The notes beneath the pieces were generated by a model. The model did not search any database. It saw only the letters and a list, made by a program, of their open reading frames with translations, and was not told the origin of the DNA. 64,000 nucleotides of DNA. It comes from Sinorhizobium sp. A49 (GTDB lineage Bacteria > Pseudomonadota > Alphaproteobacteria > Rhizobiales > Rhizobiaceae). Both the position numbers and the translations under genes were made by a program. Below are positions 62,298 through 64,000 of the stretch, piece by piece. Each line of letters begins with the position of its first letter. The first letter of the stretch is position 1. Location of the stretch: NCBI RefSeq assembly GCF_002002725.1, contig NZ_MUNW01000050.1:186001-250000 (forward strand), read 5' to 3'.

Positions 62298-63320
62298 TCA
62301 ACGCCAGCCGAGCGCGGGAGCGACGTGCTTGAGTATCGCTTCAATGACGTGGGCGTTGTAGTCGACGCCGAGCTGGTTGGGGACGGTCAACAGCAGCGTA
62401 TCGGCTTCCGCCACCGCTTCATCACCGGCAAGCTGTTTGATCAGCGCGTCCGGCTCGGCGGCGTAGGATCTGCCGAAGATCGCCCTTGTGTTTTCGTCGA
62501 TGAAGCCGATCGTATCCTGTTCCTTGCCGCTTTGGCCGAAATAGGCACGGTCGCGATCATCGACGATCGCAAAGATGCTGCGGCTGACGGAGACCCGGGG
62601 CGTGCGGGTGTGGCCCGCTTCCTTCCACGCCTGCCGATAGGCGCGGATCTGCGCGGCTTGCTGCACGTGGAACGCCTCGCCGGTCTCGTCGTCCTTCAGC
62701 GTCGAACTCTGCAGGTTCATGCCGAGCTTGGCCGCCCAGACGGCGGTGGCATTCGAGCTTGAGCCCCACCAGATGCGGTCGAGCAGCCCTTCGGAATGGG
62801 GCTCGAGCCGCAGCAAGCCCGGCGGGTTCGGGAACATCGGCCGCGGGTTCGGCTGGCCGAAGCCGTTGCCTTTCAACGCTTCGAGAAACACTTCCGCGTG
62901 ACTGCGGCCCATGTCGGCATCCGATGCGCCGTCCTGCGGGACGTAACCGAAATAGCGCCAGCCATCGATCACCTGTTCGGGCGAGCCGCGGCTGAGACCG
63001 AGCTGCAGGCGGGAGCCCGAGATCAGGTCGGCGGCACCGGCGTCTTCGGCCATATAGAGCGGGTTTTCGTAGCGCATGTCGATGACGGCGGTGCCGATCT
63101 CGATGCGCTTCGTCCGAGCGCCGACGGCGGCCAGCAGTGGGAAGGGCGAAGCCAGCTGCCGGGCAAAATGATGCACGCGGAAATAGGCACCGTCAGCGCC
63201 CAGCTCTTCGGCGGCGACCGCAAGGTCAATCGACTGCAGCAGTGCGTCGCCCGCCGAGCGGGTCTGCGACTGGGAGGAGGCTGTCCAATGGCCGAAGGAA
63301 AGAAATCCGATTGTCTTCAT
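62298..63320 (-). CDS. LLM-class flavin-dependent oxidoreductase
   Basis: A 340-aa luciferase-like monooxygenase-family protein starting MKTIGFLSFGHWTASSQSQT. The family blocks are AEELGADGAYFRVHHFA, IEIGTAVIDMRYENPLYMAEDAGAADLISG (in parts) and LGLSRGSPEQ. It uses FMN or F420-type flavin for oxidation of small molecules. It stands alone, convergent with osmC and divergent from the DUF2254-like gene. Substrate unknown. Confidence 0.9.
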   Translation of the reverse strand: MKTIGFLSFGHWTASSQSQTRSAGDALLQSIDLAVAAEELGADGAYFRVHHFARQLASPFPLLAAVGARTKRIEIGTAVIDMRYENPLYMAEDAGAADLISGSRLQLGLSRGSPEQVIDGWRYFGYVPQDGASDADMGRSHAEVFLEALKGNGFGQPNPRPMFPNPPGLLRLEPHSEGLLDRIWWGSSSNATAVWAAKLGMNLQSSTLKDDETGEAFHVQQAAQIRAYRQAWKEAGHTRTPRVSVSRSIFAIVDDRDRAYFGQSGKEQDTIGFIDENTRAIFGRSYAAEPDALIKQLAGDEAVAEADTLLLTVPNQLGVDYNAHVIEAILKHVAPALGWR

Positions 63321-63695
63321 GATAGCGCCGCCTGGGACTGTGTCAGTGATACCGTCCTAGATGGCATAAGTCGCGCTCGCACGACAGCCGTGGAGGGTCG
63401 AACGCTGTGTTTCCGATCTGCTCATGAATCATCATGTTGCACCAACCTCCAAACACGCAATGCTTGTCATTCATATCCAGCGCCCCAAGGCCATGGCGGA
63501 GCCGAAAGCCGTGACCTGCAGGCGTAACCCTGGCGGGAACATGGATGCGGTTCCCGACGAAACAGCATGGTATATATTAGGTTCCAGGTTGCCGACGCCG
63601 ATCTTCTCTTGGCGGGAGATGTTCGCTTACGGTGCTCCTGGTGGCAGACCTGACCGTCCCCGGCTCGAAGGGCCAAGCGAGAGGAATGAGGCCGA
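63321..63695. other. divergent intergenic region
   Basis: 375 bases between the oxidoreductase and the DUF2254-like gene. TATATATT at 63571-63578, with TTCCCG 16 bases upstream of TATATT, may be the promoter for the + strand gene. No gene, repeat or clear hairpin is seen. Confidence 0.45.
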
Positions 63696-64000
63696 ATGCG
63701 CTGGAACAAGTTGTACGCGTTAAAGAGCTACATGCGGTCCTCGCTGTGGGTCGTTCCATTTTTTGCACTCCTTCTGCAGCAAGCCTTCCTGCGCGCAGTG
63801 CTTGTATTCGAACAGTGGACGGACTGGGTGCCGTTGTGGCCCTTGGAGAAAGAGGGGACGGTTGCAGCGATGCAGGCGATCATTAGCCTGGCGCTTTCGT
63901 TCATCGTCTTCACGTTCGGCTCCCTGCTCGTGGCCATACAGATCGCGAGCGGGCAGCTTACGCCCCGGATCATTGCGACCACGCTGCTGCGCGACAACGT
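63696..64000 (+). CDS. DUF2254-like membrane protein, 3' partial
   Basis: The frame opens at ATG 63696 and runs to the window edge without a stop, giving 101 residues. It begins MRWNKLYALKSYMRSSLWVVP, then hydrophobic FFALLLQQAFLRAVLVF and LALSFIVFTFGSLLVAIQIASGQLTPRII (in parts), with a SGQLTPR segment typical of DUF2254 proteins. It is an inner-membrane protein of unknown role. The purine-rich GAGAGGAATGAGG lies before the start. Confidence 0.75.
   Translation, partial: MRWNKLYALKSYMRSSLWVVPFFALLLQQAFLRAVLVFEQWTDWVPLWPLEKEGTVAAMQAIISLALSFIVFTFGSLLVAIQIASGQLTPRIIATTLLRDN

Overview
The window reads as chromosomal or chromid/megaplasmid DNA of a Rhizobiaceae-type alphaproteobacterium (Ensifer/Sinorhizobium/Rhizobium-like). 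The reasons are the high GC with strong GC3 bias, many ATGA-overlapping operons of ABC transporters, two mosaic palindromic intergenic repeats of the type common in rhizobia, the carboxy(nor)spermidine polyamine route, and hydantoinase A/B, CobW and SARP-type genes typical of metabolically broad soil bacteria. No tRNA, rRNA, CRISPR array or intact mobile element was seen. The species is not determined.

Left region (1-17004, all +): a catabolic island. It holds the end of a polyamine-type ABC permease, two short-chain dehydrogenases, a Tat-exported solute-binding protein and the ATPase. These are followed by a polysaccharide-deacetylase-fold hydrolase, a cysteine-containing small protein overlapping a CobW metallochaperone, a second solute-binding-protein homologue WITHOUT a signal peptide, an amidase, an AraC regulator, hydantoinase/oxoprolinase A and B, a GNAT enzyme and a class-III aminotransferase. 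The set suits uptake and stepwise hydrolysis of a cyclic amide, imide or hydantoin-like nitrogen compound; the substrate is inference. Next (17005-25651) come a GNAT plus GH20 hexosaminidase pair behind a promoter with a perfect 9-bp inverted-repeat operator, an ABC-F ATPase, pepT, and a DHA2-type MFS pump divergent from a LysR regulator.

Middle region (25787-41801, all -): one long probable operon, read right to left. It encodes a sugar/polyol-type ABC transporter (binding protein, two permeases, a 70-aa membrane protein, two ATPases), then a fused DhaK-DhaL kinase, separate DhaL and DhaM, an HPr, an Enzyme I-like protein, a small HTH-like protein and a second DhaK. It therefore carries both a kinase that looks ATP-type and a PEP-type kinase with its own phosphorelay, and probably imports and phosphorylates a short-chain ketose, triose or polyol-derived ketone. 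Upstream lie carboxy(nor)spermidine synthase and decarboxylase with a rhizobial mosaic repeat between them.

Right-middle region (42397-52661, +): a candidate small RNA with an anti-Shine-Dalgarno loop, then a LacI regulator and a transport/catabolic operon (two permeases, binding protein, two different ADP-ribosylglycohydrolase-family proteins, ATPase, class-III CoA-transferase). Matching GGGAACGTTCCC-type palindromes sit before lacI and inside the first permease codons. This cluster is the best candidate for an undescribed pathway: import of a glycoside and cleavage by ADP-ribosylglycohydrolase-fold enzymes.

Right end (52866-64000): two small conserved hypotheticals, an OmpR-type response regulator facing a 649-aa SARP/TolB-like/TPR regulator, a 72-aa orphan peptide gene, a GNAT enzyme, a TetR/membrane-protein pair with a palindromic operator, a dicarboxylate/amino-acid symporter, an OsmC protein whose 3' end is expanded into four 20-bp tandem repeats, an LLM-type flavin oxidoreductase, and the start of a DUF2254-like membrane protein cut by the window edge.
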